Positions 41,014-49,616 of a stretch of 64,000 nucleotides of DNA are shown piece by piece. Position 1 is the stretch's first letter. Each line of letters begins with the position of its first letter. The notes under the pieces were generated by a model that saw only the letters and a program-made list of their open reading frames with translations, searched no databases and had not been told where the DNA came from. Both the position numbers and the translations under genes were made by a program. Source of the DNA: Planctomycetota bacterium (GTDB lineage: Bacteria; Planctomycetota; UBA1135; GCA-002686595); assembly GCA_002686265.1 (NCBI GenBank), contig NZBA01000035.1:62001-126000 (forward strand). Direction: 5' to 3'.

Positions 41014-42312
41014 TCAACGGCCGCTGTAACCCGCGAGGCGCGCGCCTACGAAGGGCAAGCCGAGAGCGCAGAGGTCGCGTGCGACGGCGCCCTCTTCGCC
41101 CACGCCCGCGAGGACGAGGATCGCGATCCCGCCGCAGGCCAGGGCGATCCCCGCCACCTGGCGGGCCGGATGCGCCGCGGGAGCGGAGGCGGGCGCGGGC
41201 CGCTCGAAGCGGGCCAGAAACGCCACGAAGACCGACAGACCGAGACTGAAGACCCCCAGCCATCCGAGGCGGACCCACCACCAAATGCCGCTTGCCGGCT
41301 CCGTGTGTAGGCCAACGCCACCCAGCAGCAAGGCAAGCCCGAAGAGCAGCATCATGGCCGTCGAGTGCCACAGGAAAACGGTCATGATCATGCCGTTGGT
41401 CAGCACGGTCGCCGTCCACGGGCCTCGGCGCTCCAAGAGCCGCTCCAGGATCGGTTCGGCGAGGCGCACGGCGCCGAACTGCACGGCGGCCAGGGCGAGT
41501 AGGGGCAGGTGCGGCGGCGTCGTGTTGCTGACATCCTGCCCGGGCACGCCGACCAGGCTGATGGGCCAGGGACCGAACCTCGTCATCCACACCAAGAGCA
41601 CCAAGCCGCCGACGACAAGGGCCGCCTGGAGGGCCCGCGACCGCCAGCGCCCGTCCAACCAGGCGAAACCGAGCTGGTGTACGCCGAGCCAGACGAACAG
41701 GTAGTTCAGCCAGCCCACTGCTCTGAGGTCCCAGCGGAAGAAGGCCACGTCCGCCAAGGCGGCCAGGGCGAGCGGCAAGGCGACCGTCGCCACGCCGAAA
41801 CGCCGCCAGGCCTCGCGCATCGCCGGCGCGAGCATCACGACCCCGAAGTACACGGCCAGAAACCAGGTCGGCAGCATCGCGATGCGTGAGGCGGTCATGA
41901 TCTTCGCGGACGAGACCCCCCCCAGCGAGGCAGCGAAGCCGGCGACGGCCCAGAAGCCGATCAAGCCCAGCACGGGCAACATCAGCCGCCGCATGCGGGC
42001 GTCGAGCCAGGCTCCGTAGGAGAGTCCGTCGCGGCGCGCGGCGTCCCAAGTGACGCCGTTGGAGTAGCCGCCCACGAAGAAGAAGACGGGCATCACCTGG
42101 GCGATCCAGGTCAGCCAATGGAACCAGGGCGCGGCCTCCAGGAGGTGTCCGCCGCGCACCTCACCGTCCTCCATCCAGGGCGCCGCCATCAGCCAGTGAC
42201 CGAGGACAACGGTGAGGATCGAGAGCGCACGCAGGAGGTCGATCGTGCGATTGCGGTTGGGCGGCGTCTTCGACGCCAGTTCCGCGGCGGAGGCCCAGAG
42301 CTTCCCGAGCAT
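41014..42312 (-). CDS. Acyltransferase-3 family integral membrane protein
   Basis: A 432-residue protein with about ten hydrophobic membrane segments. The N-terminal part has the Acyl_transf_3 pattern: NRNRTIDLLRALSILTVVLG then HWLMAAP, with conserved Arg and His. A later VFFFVGGYSNGVTWDAARRD segment is also typical. It probably O-acetylates a surface glycan or lipid. A TACCCT hexamer (42319-42324) is 6 bases before ATG 42312. It is divergent from mutS, sharing an 86-base promoter region. Confidence 0.85.
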   Translation of the reverse strand: MLGKLWASAAELASKTPPNRNRTIDLLRALSILTVVLGHWLMAAPWMEDGEVRGGHLLEAAPWFHWLTWIAQVMPVFFFVGGYSNGVTWDAARRDGLSYGAWLDARMRRLMLPVLGLIGFWAVAGFAASLGGVSSAKIMTASRIAMLPTWFLAVYFGVVMLAPAMREAWRRFGVATVALPLALAALADVAFFRWDLRAVGWLNYLFVWLGVHQLGFAWLDGRWRSRALQAALVVGGLVLLVWMTRFGPWPISLVGVPGQDVSNTTPPHLPLLALAAVQFGAVRLAEPILERLLERRGPWTATVLTNGMIMTVFLWHSTAMMLLFGLALLLGGVGLHTEPASGIWWWVRLGWLGVFSLGLSVFVAFLARFERPAPASAPAAHPARQVAGIALACGGIAILVLAGVGEEGAVARDLCALGLPFVGARLAGYSGR

Positions 42313-42318
42313 GCGGGT

Positions 42319-42324
42319 AGGGTA
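42319..42324 (-). promoter_or_regulatory. Candidate -10 hexamer TACCCT, 6 nt before start codon
   Basis: On the minus strand TACCCT is followed by 6 bases and the acyltransferase ATG. It fits the TANNNT-N6 pattern seen at other genes; no Shine-Dalgarno is present. Confidence 0.42.
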
Positions 42325-42398
42325 GCAGGCCGAAGCGCGCGGCCGTGGGGACGGGAGGGCTCGAAAACCCCGCCCGTGCCGTATCCTCTCTCCGCAGC

Positions 42399-45056
42399 AT
42401 GCCGAAGAACACCGTGACCGTCGCTGGACAGGCCTCCCCGAGCCCCGGGAAGAAGGGCCCGACTCCCATGATGGAGCAGTTCTGGCGCGCCAAGAAGGAG
42501 CAGCCAGACGCCCTGCTCTTCTTCCGCATGGGCGACTTCTACGAGCTGTTCCACGAGGACGCACAGGTCGCCGCGCGCGAGCTGGGCATCACCCTGACCT
42601 CGCGCTCCAAGGGCGAGGGCGCCTACGCCATGGCGGGAGTCCCGGTGAAATCCGTGGAGGCATACCTGCTGCGCCTCGTTCGCAAGGGCTTCAAGGTGGC
42701 GATCTGCGAACAGCTCAGCGACCCGCGTACCGCGCGCGGCATCGTCGACCGCGGGATCGTGCGCGTCGTGACACAGGGCACGCTCACCGAGGAGGACGTC
42801 CTCGATGCACGCGTGAACAACTACCTGGCCGCCGTCGTGGTCGCCGGCGGCACAGCCGGCATCGCCTGGGTTGACCTTTCCACCGGCCGCCTACAGGTTT
42901 CGGAGGTCGAGGCGGCCCAGCTGCTGGACGAGCTCGGGCGCATCGCGCCGGCGGAGCTCTTGTGGTCTCCGGCGGCGGACGAGCGCCACCCCGAGATCGC
43001 CGCCGAGGTTCGCTCGCAGCTCGGCGCCGGCCTGTCCGAGCGCGACCCCTGGCGCTTCGAGGAGGAGTGCACCCTGCGAGCCCTCAAGAAGCACTTCGGC
43101 GTCGCGACGCTCGAGGGCTTCGGCGTCGACGACCGCTCGCACATCGTCCCTGCCGCCGGAGCGCTGATCGAGTATCTCGAGGAGACCCAGCGCGGGGCCT
43201 GCGAGCACGTCCTGACCATGGAGCGCGTCGAGAGCTCCGGCTTGCTCGTCCTCGACCGCGCCACGCGCTCCTGTCTGGAGCTGGTGCGCACCCAACGCGA
43301 CGGGCGAACCGAGGGCACCTTGTTGGCCACGATCGACGCGACATCGACGCCCATGGGCGGCCGCCTGCTGCGCAGTTGGGTGCTCTCGCCGTTGTGCGAA
43401 GTCGCGCCCATCCTCCGACGTCAGCAAGGAGTCAGCGAGCTCGTGGACCAGCCGTTTCTGCGCGAAGACGTCCGCGCCCATCTCGCAACGGTGCGCGACA
43501 TCGAGCGCATCGTGGCCAAGGTCTCCACGGGCCGCGCGAACGGGCGCGACCTTGTCGGCCTCGCGCTCTCCCTCGAGCCGGTCGCGCCGCTGGAGGCCAC
43601 GCTCTCGAAGGTCTACTCCGCCGCCCTCGGCGAGCTACGCGGCGAGCTCGACTCCCTCGAGGACGTGATCGGCCAGATCCGCACGACCCTGGGCGACGAG
43701 CCGCCGACCGGCCTGCGCGAGGGCGGTGTGATCCGCGACGGCCACTGTGAGCGCCTCGACGAGCTGCGCCGGATCGCGGGGGACGGCAAGAGCTGGATGG
43801 CGCGCTTCCAAGCCGAGGAAGCCGAGCGCACCGGGATCAGCGGCCTCAAGATCGGCTTCAACTCGGTCTTCGGGTACTTCATCGAAGTCCCGCGCGGTCA
43901 GGTCGGGGAGGTGCCCGAACACTACATCCGAAAGCAGACGATCAAGTCGGCCGAGCGCTACATCACGCCCGAACTGAAGGAGTTCGAAACCGAGGTCCTC
44001 AAAGCCGAGGAGACCTCGAGGGACCTCGAATACGACCTGTTTTGCGAGCTGCGCGAGGCCGTCGCCGCTGAGGTGCGGCGCATCCTCGAGACCGCCCGGG
44101 CCGTGGCCGAGATCGATGTGCTCGCGGCCCTCGCCCAACACTCCGCGGAGAACAACTACACGCCGCCGGTGGTCGACGAGGGGGACGTGATCGAGATCAA
44201 CGACGGGCGCCACCCCGTCATCGAGCTGGCCGCCGAATCCGAGGCCTTCGTGCCCAACGACAGCCGCCTGGACCGCGAGGGCTCGCTGGTGACGATCCTC
44301 ACCGGCCCCAACATGGCGGGCAAGTCGACCTACATTCGGCAGACGGCGCTGATCGTGCTGCTGGCGCAGATCGGCTCGCACGTCCCCGCGGCCGGAGCGC
44401 GCGTCGGCGTCGTCGACCGCATCTTCACCCGCATCGGCTCGGCCGATGACATCGGTCGAGGGGCCTCGACCTTCATGGTGGAGATGATCGAAATCGCGAA
44501 CATCCTCAACAACGCCGGCGAGCGGTCGCTGGTGGTGCTGGACGAGGTCGGGCGCGGGACGAGCACCTTCGACGGCCTGGCTCTCGCCTGGGCGATCGTC
44601 GAGCACCTGCATGAGGCGGTCGGCGCGCGGACGATGTTCGCCACCCACTACCACCAGCTGACCGACCTCGCCCAGCGATGGAGCGGCGTGTGCAACAAGA
44701 CGGTCGCCGTGCGCGAGTGGGAGGAGGAGATTCTGTTCCTGCACAAGATCGTCGAGGGTGGAACCGACCGCTCCTACGGAATCCACGTCGCCCGCCTCGC
44801 GGGCGTGCCCGCTGGCGTGCTCGAACGCGCTCGGACGATCCTGGTGGACATCGAGGACGACGCCGAGCACCTCGCGCCGCGCATCGCCTCGAAGGCGGCC
44901 GGGCCCGAAGAAGAGGCGACCGCCGCCGGGCAGCTCAGCCTCTTCGCCGCCGGCCCGAGCGCGGTGGAACGCCGCCTGGCCGAGCTCGATCCCGACAACC
45001 TCACCCCGCTCGAGGCCTTGAATGCACTCCAAGCCCTGCGGGCCATGATGGGCTGA
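42399..45056 (+). CDS. mutS: DNA mismatch repair protein MutS
   Basis: An 885-residue MutS1. The mismatch-binding motif F-x-E is in FFRMGDFYELF (Phe47, Glu49). The ATPase Walker A TGPNMAGKST is at about 634-643, followed by EMIEIANIL and DEVGRGTSTFDGLALAWAI, and the helix-turn-helix end DRSYGIHVARLAGVP. Domain order and length are normal. Start ATG 42399 matches the family. A TATCCT hexamer lies 11 bases before it, slightly further than the leaderless spacing. No mutL is in the window. Confidence 0.97.
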   Translation: MPKNTVTVAGQASPSPGKKGPTPMMEQFWRAKKEQPDALLFFRMGDFYELFHEDAQVAARELGITLTSRSKGEGAYAMAGVPVKSVEAYLLRLVRKGFKVAICEQLSDPRTARGIVDRGIVRVVTQGTLTEEDVLDARVNNYLAAVVVAGGTAGIAWVDLSTGRLQVSEVEAAQLLDELGRIAPAELLWSPAADERHPEIAAEVRSQLGAGLSERDPWRFEEECTLRALKKHFGVATLEGFGVDDRSHIVPAAGALIEYLEETQRGACEHVLTMERVESSGLLVLDRATRSCLELVRTQRDGRTEGTLLATIDATSTPMGGRLLRSWVLSPLCEVAPILRRQQGVSELVDQPFLREDVRAHLATVRDIERIVAKVSTGRANGRDLVGLALSLEPVAPLEATLSKVYSAALGELRGELDSLEDVIGQIRTTLGDEPPTGLREGGVIRDGHCERLDELRRIAGDGKSWMARFQAEEAERTGISGLKIGFNSVFGYFIEVPRGQVGEVPEHYIRKQTIKSAERYITPELKEFETEVLKAEETSRDLEYDLFCELREAVAAEVRRILETARAVAEIDVLAALAQHSAENNYTPPVVDEGDVIEINDGRHPVIELAAESEAFVPNDSRLDREGSLVTILTGPNMAGKSTYIRQTALIVLLAQIGSHVPAAGARVGVVDRIFTRIGSADDIGRGASTFMVEMIEIANILNNAGERSLVVLDEVGRGTSTFDGLALAWAIVEHLHEAVGARTMFATHYHQLTDLAQRWSGVCNKTVAVREWEEEILFLHKIVEGGTDRSYGIHVARLAGVPAGVLERARTILVDIEDDAEHLAPRIASKAAGPEEEATAAGQLSLFAAGPSAVERRLAELDPDNLTPLEALNALQALRAMMG

Positions 45057-45075
45057 GGGGAGCGGCCGCCCGCGC

Positions 45076-45789
45076 TCACTCCCCCCGCCCGCCGCGCCCA
45101 GCGGCGGCCTGCAGGGCGACACGCACCAGCGGGCGGCGGGCGCTGTGAGCGTGGGGGAAGGTGCCCAGGGCTTCCACCCACGACCGTGCGACCTCGCTCC
45201 AAGGCTGCACCTCGTCGGCCCGCGCTCCCACGCCGCCGCCGGGCACCACGGCCAGGGCGGTGCGCGCGTTGCGGTCCTCGCGCACGGCACGGCCGAGACG
45301 CGCGGAGTGGACCAGGAAAGCGTCGGCGTGGCGGATGACCGAGCGGTTGAAGGTCATGTCGGCGGGCCACACGCCGGCCGCGCGGGCGCGTCGCCAGGCC
45401 GCCGCTTGCGTCGGGCCACCCTCGCGCACGGCGGCGAGGAGTCCCCGCCAGCCGCCGCGCCCCAGTGCCGGGAAGGCCGCCGCGGCGAGGTTCGGCAGGG
45501 CCCAGCTGTGGAGCGCGACGGTCCCGCCGAGGGCGCGCAGCACCGGCGGCATGAACGCGCAGCGCGGCTCGTCATCGACCTGGTAGACGACCTGGTCGAA
45601 TTCACGCGGGCGTAGGTCGGTGATCGGGTGCAACTGTTCACCGCCAATGCTCGCCGGCCGCTCTGAGCCGTCGGCGGCGACGAAGCGGCGAACCTCCGCC
45701 AGCTCGCGCAAGTGGGGCAGCAGCGCACGGGTGTGCTCGGCCACGGCGCAGAGCGGCTCGTCCGCTCCGGTGACCAGCGCAATCTTCAC
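45076..45789 (-). CDS. Glycosyltransferase-like protein, N-terminal GT-B half only
   Basis: A 237-residue protein beginning VKIALVTGADEPLCAVAEHT, the start of GT4-like glycosyltransferases (VKIALVTxADEPCGVAEYTR type). It continues to an ALHSWALPNLAAAAFPA segment and a HSARLGRAVRED segment, then stops before the C-terminal donor-binding half. Full GT-B proteins are about 370-400 residues, so this is shortened or a separate acceptor-type domain. Start GTG 45789 overlaps the map stop (GTGA), so it is coupled to map. Its end converges with mutS. No function can be assigned beyond family. Confidence 0.55.
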   Translation of the reverse strand: MKIALVTGADEPLCAVAEHTRALLPHLRELAEVRRFVAADGSERPASIGGEQLHPITDLRPREFDQVVYQVDDEPRCAFMPPVLRALGGTVALHSWALPNLAAAAFPALGRGGWRGLLAAVREGGPTQAAAWRRARAAGVWPADMTFNRSVIRHADAFLVHSARLGRAVREDRNARTALAVVPGGGVGARADEVQPWSEVARSWVEALGTFPHAHSARRPLVRVALQAAAGRGGRGE

Positions 45790-46691
45790 GCCGTCAGGAC
45801 TTCGACGCCGTCGGGGCCGAGGTAGAGCGTGTGCTCGGTCTGCGCCACCATGACGCCCTCCTTCTCGGTCAAGGGTTGGAAGCGCATCAATGCACCCTGG
45901 CGTGCGAGCTTCGTGAGGGTGTCCTCGAGGAGGGCGGAGTCGAACTCCGAGAAGTAGCGGCGCGCGATGGGCAGGCCGCGCCAAGAGCCGATCGCCTTGA
46001 GCAGCTCGCGGTCGAGGCCGCGGGCGCGGCTGGGCGGGCGCACCATCATGAAGACCTCGGCGCGGCCGCGCTCTTGGATGATACCGCGGCCCGTGCAGCT
46101 GAAGGGCTCGATGGCGAACACCGAGCCCGCCTGCAGGCGCTCTCCGCCGCTCTCGGCGTAGTTGGGAATCTGGGGCGGTGTGTGGACCTTCCAACGCGCG
46201 AGACCGTGGCCGGTCAGGTTGCGCACGGGCTCGAAGCCGGCCTCGGTTATGGTGCGCTCGACCGCGGCGCCGATGCGCCCCACGGGAAGGCCCGGCTCTG
46301 CTAGGTCGATGGCGGCGGCGAGGGCGTCGGCGGAGGCGGTGATCAGTCCCTGCCAGCGACCGTCGCTGGAGAGGTCCACGCTGGTCGCCGTGTCGGCGAT
46401 GTAGCCGTCGACGTGCACGCCGATATCGACCTTCACGCAGTCGCCGACCTCGTACTGGATCTCGTCGGTAGGGCTCGAGCAGTAGTGGGCAGCGATGTGA
46501 TTGCGGCTGGACTGAGCAGGGAATCCAGGCAGGCCGCCCTCCTCGCGCATCAGCGCCTCGACGCCTTCGAGCACACTGCGCACCTTCACCCCCGGGCGGA
46601 TGGCCTCGCGGGCCCACTGCCGGCACTGGGCGGCGATCATGCCGGCCTTGCGCCAGCACTCGATGGCGTGGCTGTCCAGGGTCTGGGTCAT
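45786..46691 (-). CDS. map: Methionine aminopeptidase, type II (archaeal/eukaryotic type)
   Basis: A 301-residue protein. The N-terminal region SRNHIAAHYCSSPTDEIQYE and VKVDIGVHVDGYIADTATSV are of the type II MetAP pattern (NEIAAHYSP; DVGVHIDGYIADTA). Metal ligands Asp, Asp, His, Glu, Glu are seen in DIGVHVDGYIADTA, TGHGLARW, FAIEPFSCTGRG and AQTEHTLYL. It removes the initiator Met from nascent proteins. Most bacteria use type I; the type II form is uncommon in them and is an argument for Planctomycetota. Start ATG 46691. Confidence 0.88.
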   Translation of the reverse strand: MTQTLDSHAIECWRKAGMIAAQCRQWAREAIRPGVKVRSVLEGVEALMREEGGLPGFPAQSSRNHIAAHYCSSPTDEIQYEVGDCVKVDIGVHVDGYIADTATSVDLSSDGRWQGLITASADALAAAIDLAEPGLPVGRIGAAVERTITEAGFEPVRNLTGHGLARWKVHTPPQIPNYAESGGERLQAGSVFAIEPFSCTGRGIIQERGRAEVFMMVRPPSRARGLDRELLKAIGSWRGLPIARRYFSEFDSALLEDTLTKLARQGALMRFQPLTEKEGVMVAQTEHTLYLGPDGVEVLTA

Positions 46692-46785
46692 TGCGGGGTC
46701 GAGGCGCCCCGAGGAGCGCCGCGGTGCGAACGGGCACCCATTCTATGCCCACTTCGCCCCCCGCGCAGCCGATAGGAGGGGAGTC

Positions 46786-47226
46786 GTGCGCCTCGCCCCG
46801 CTCCTCCTCCTCGCCGGCTTGCCGTCCTGCCTGCAGGTGAGCGAGCGCTCGCCGGTGGATCTCGCCCACGCCCAGCCGACCCACTGCCGGGCGCGGCGTG
46901 CCTGGGAAGTGGTGAGCGCAGGCGCGGTGGTCGGGGTCGTGGTGGAATTCGTCGAGCCGCGCCAGGCCTCCCGCCGCTTCTTCAGCGTCCGCAACGCCCA
47001 CCACCAAGAGCTCGGGATGGTCGATGCCCTCGGGCGCGCCTGGCGCTTCCGCCCGCACGGCGCCGACGCCGAGTGCCTGGGGAGCGGCCCGCTGCTCTCC
47101 AGCACCGTTCGCGTCCTGGCCATCGAAGGCCCCTGCCTGCTCTTCGAAGTCCCGCTCGAGGCCCTGGAAGCGGAAGCGACGCCCAAGACGGCGGCACCGC
47201 CGCGGGCGCACGGCGAGCGAGACTGA
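46786..47226 (+). CDS. Lipoprotein of unknown function
   Basis: A 146-residue protein starting with GTG 46786 after a strong Shine-Dalgarno (AGGAGGGGAG). The N-terminus (LAPLLLLAGLPSC) is a lipoprotein signal with the Cys near residue 14. The rest is beta-rich (VVGVVVEFVEPRQASRRFFS) and Arg-rich, with no recognised family. Codon usage and Shine-Dalgarno support a real gene. It diverges from map by 94 bases. Confidence 0.62.
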   Translation: MRLAPLLLLAGLPSCLQVSERSPVDLAHAQPTHCRARRAWEVVSAGAVVGVVVEFVEPRQASRRFFSVRNAHHQELGMVDALGRAWRFRPHGADAECLGSGPLLSSTVRVLAIEGPCLLFEVPLEALEAEATPKTAAPPRAHGERD

Positions 47227-47377
47227 TCCGGCGGCGGCGGAGCCGGGGGAAGAGGCGCGCGCTCGCAAGCGTACTGCAAACTCCTAACGTGCGCCCCACC
47301 CTCCGTTCCCGCTGGTGGGCCGGGCGCCAAGGCGCGGTGTCGGGGTCGCTGGGCCGGAAAAGGCGGGGGTTTGGATG

Positions 47378-47409
47378 CCCCGCCCGAGTCCCTCGACTCG
47401 GAAGCGGGG
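47378..47409. terminator. Hairpin in the 47227-47535 gap
   Basis: CCCCGCCCGAGT (47378-47389) pairs with ACTCGG-aa-GCGGGG (47396-47409), a stem of 12 pairs with a 2-base bulge and 6-base loop. It lies 152 bases after the lipoprotein gene and 127 before the kinase, so may end the former's transcription. The rest of this 309-base gap shows nothing. Confidence 0.45.
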
Positions 47410-47535
47410 GGCGATGGCGGCCGAAACCCTCAATGAACCGGGGGCCTCGGATCGATGTGTGGGCATGTGAGCGCCGCCCCAGGCGTTCACCTTCACGACT
47501 CCACGACATCGAGACGCAGCCCACCGCTCCCCGAC

Positions 47536-48462
47536 ATGATCAAGCTCGAGATTGGCGAACGCATCGGTTCCTACCGCGTGGTCGAGTTCCTGGCCCGCGG
47601 TGGCTTCGCCCTCGTCTACCTCGCCGAAGACTCCGCGGGGAAGAAAGTCGCGCTCAAGGTCGGCGACGTCGCCGGTGGCGGCCGCTACGTGACCCGCTTC
47701 CTGGAGATCACCGACCAGCGCCGCCCCGACGGTATCAGCCCGGACGAAACCCCCGCGGAGGCGATCTTCTTCCGCCAGGACGGCGTGCGCATCGATTTCC
47801 TCGACGTGCACGAGATCGACGACCTGATCCGCGCCGAGAGCGAGCTGCTAGAGCAGGCCGCGAGCCCCAACCTGGTGAAGGTGCGCGAGGTCTTCACCCA
47901 CGAGGGCCGGCCGATCGTCGCTTTGGAGTACGCACGCGGTAAGACCTTGCGCGAGAAGATCCGCGCCCTCGAGGGCATCCGCCTGAACTGGTTCCTGACC
48001 ATCGTTCGCTCCCTGCAGCGCCTCAAGCAAAAAGGCCAGCTCGACTACCACGGGGATCTGAAGCCCGAGAACGTCGTCATCAAGCCCTCGGGGAGCGTAC
48101 TGATGATCGACCCCGCAATGCGCGCCGACGAGCGCGGCATCGTCACGACGACGCCACACTACAACCCACTGCTCTTGCGAGACAGCAAGGCGGACGTGAT
48201 GGCGATCGGGGTGATGCTCTATGAGATCCTGACCGGCGTGCTGCCCTTTGACGACGTCCCCTGGGATTTCGCCGGCCGCGAGCAAGGCGGAGACGTCGAG
48301 CGCCTGAGCCTCTCGTATTTCCTGAGCTACCCGCCGCCGAAGACCCTCAATCCGAACACGCCCGAGACCCTCGCCGAGATCGTCTACCGCTGCCTGGTCG
48401 TCACCGAGTACGGCCTCGACGAACTCGAGAGCGATCTGGTGGACTTCCTCCGCAAGGAGTGA
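47536..48462 (+). CDS. Atypical serine/threonine protein kinase
   Basis: A 308-residue cytoplasmic kinase-fold protein. The Gly-rich loop is LARGGFALVY (residues 19-28), and Lys41 in VALKVG is the ATP lysine. The catalytic loop reads HGDLKPEN (172-179), with Gly in place of the usual Arg (HRD). The DFG motif is replaced by DPA (Asp192). These changes suggest weak or specialised activity, as in fused or pseudo-kinases. A long insertion (about 45-80) holds an acidic stretch. Start ATG 47536. It ends one base before a convergent gene. Confidence 0.8.
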   Translation: MIKLEIGERIGSYRVVEFLARGGFALVYLAEDSAGKKVALKVGDVAGGGRYVTRFLEITDQRRPDGISPDETPAEAIFFRQDGVRIDFLDVHEIDDLIRAESELLEQAASPNLVKVREVFTHEGRPIVALEYARGKTLREKIRALEGIRLNWFLTIVRSLQRLKQKGQLDYHGDLKPENVVIKPSGSVLMIDPAMRADERGIVTTTPHYNPLLLRDSKADVMAIGVMLYEILTGVLPFDDVPWDFAGREQGGDVERLSLSYFLSYPPPKTLNPNTPETLAEIVYRCLVVTEYGLDELESDLVDFLRKE

Positions 48463-48463
48463 G

Positions 48464-49510
48464 TCAGGGCGCCGCGGCGAGGCGCTCCTCGGCCAAGCGA
48501 AAGGCCGCCTCGTTGGTGGGGATCCGCTCGCCCTGGGAGATCTCGAAGACCCGCTTGAGGTTGCCGTAGATCCCCTCGATGCGCTCGAGCGCCTGCGCCT
48601 CGTCATAGCCTCCCTCGAGCAGCTCCACCGAGACATTGATGATGCCGCCGGCGTTCAAGACGAAGTCGGGGGCGTAGAGGATGCCGCGCTGGCGGAGGCT
48701 CTCCGCATGCCGGGGCTCGAGGCACTGGTTGTTCGCCGCTCCAGCGACCGCCTGGCAGCGCAGGCGCGGCACGGTCTGATCGTCGATCCCCGCCCCCCGC
48801 GCGCAAGGCGAGTAGATGTCGCACTCGACGTCGAGGTGCTCATCGTCATCCACGTGCTCGAAGCCGTGCTCGCCACAGAGCTGAGCGACGCGCTCGGCGT
48901 TGATGTCGCAGATCACGACTTCAGCGCCCTTCTCCTTGAGCATCACGGCCAAGCGACCACCCACGGCACCCGCGCCCTGGATCACGACCTTCTTGCCCTC
49001 GAAGCTCTCGCTGCCGCAGGCCTCCTCGAGGACGGCCCGCAGTCCGATTACGCAGCCGAGCGCCGTGTAGGGGCTCGGGTTCCCCGAGCTGCCCGCCTCC
49101 CGAGAGAGGCCCGTCACCCAGCGCGTGCTCTCGCGGACACTCTCGAGGTCGGAGATGCCGATGTTCATGTCCTCGGCGGTGATGTACTTGCCCTCGAAGT
49201 CGTCGATGAAGCGACCCATGGCTTCGAACAGAGCCTCGCTCTTGTCCTGCCGGGGATCGGCGATGATCACCGCCTTGCCACCACCCAGCCCGGTCTCCGC
49301 GACGGCGGACTTGTAGGTCATGCCCTTGGAGAGCCGCAACACGTCGAACAGCGCTTCGTCTTCGGATGCATAGGGCCACATGCGCATCCCACCCAAGGCC
49401 GGACCGAGGGTCGTGTCGTGGACCGCGATCAGGGCGTGCAGGCCGGTGCCCTCGTCTCTGCAGCGTGCGACACGCTCGTAGCCGTCGACTGCGATCTCGG
49501 CGATCTCCAT
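48464..49510 (-). CDS. Glu/Leu/Phe/Val dehydrogenase family, leucine dehydrogenase-like
   Basis: A 348-residue amino-acid dehydrogenase. The substrate-Lys motif is GLGGGKAVI (near residue 77), LGGMRMWPY precedes it, and the Rossmann motif is VIQGAGAVGGRLAV (about 180-193). Segment DIYSPCARGAGIDD and AGAANNQCLEP match the leucine/valine-type group rather than glutamate dehydrogenase. It deaminates branched-chain amino acids with NAD. The start is uncertain: ATG 49510 is preceded by GAGGTGGAG; GTG 49519 is in frame. Substrate Leu or Val or Phe cannot be settled. Confidence 0.85.
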   Translation of the reverse strand: MEIAEIAVDGYERVARCRDEGTGLHALIAVHDTTLGPALGGMRMWPYASEDEALFDVLRLSKGMTYKSAVAETGLGGGKAVIIADPRQDKSEALFEAMGRFIDDFEGKYITAEDMNIGISDLESVRESTRWVTGLSREAGSSGNPSPYTALGCVIGLRAVLEEACGSESFEGKKVVIQGAGAVGGRLAVMLKEKGAEVVICDINAERVAQLCGEHGFEHVDDDEHLDVECDIYSPCARGAGIDDQTVPRLRCQAVAGAANNQCLEPRHAESLRQRGILYAPDFVLNAGGIINVSVELLEGGYDEAQALERIEGIYGNLKRVFEISQGERIPTNEAAFRLAEERLAAAP

Positions 49511-49616
49511 CAGCTCCACCTCGGTGTTCGATTCGTGCTCGTCGGTCTCTCCGTTCCGCGTTCGGGGCGGAACATGATATGCGGCGCCGAGGGTGCGGTC
49601 GAGCCAGGTGCGCGCA

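Noticed and set aside
43635-45290. Long minus-strand frame opposite mutS
   Set aside because: It is a shadow: mutS is complete with all motifs on the plus strand, and the antisense product has no recognisable domain.
45076-47268. A single 730-residue minus-strand protein
   Set aside because: Its N-terminal two-thirds only shadows map in another frame. The true product begins at GTG 45789.
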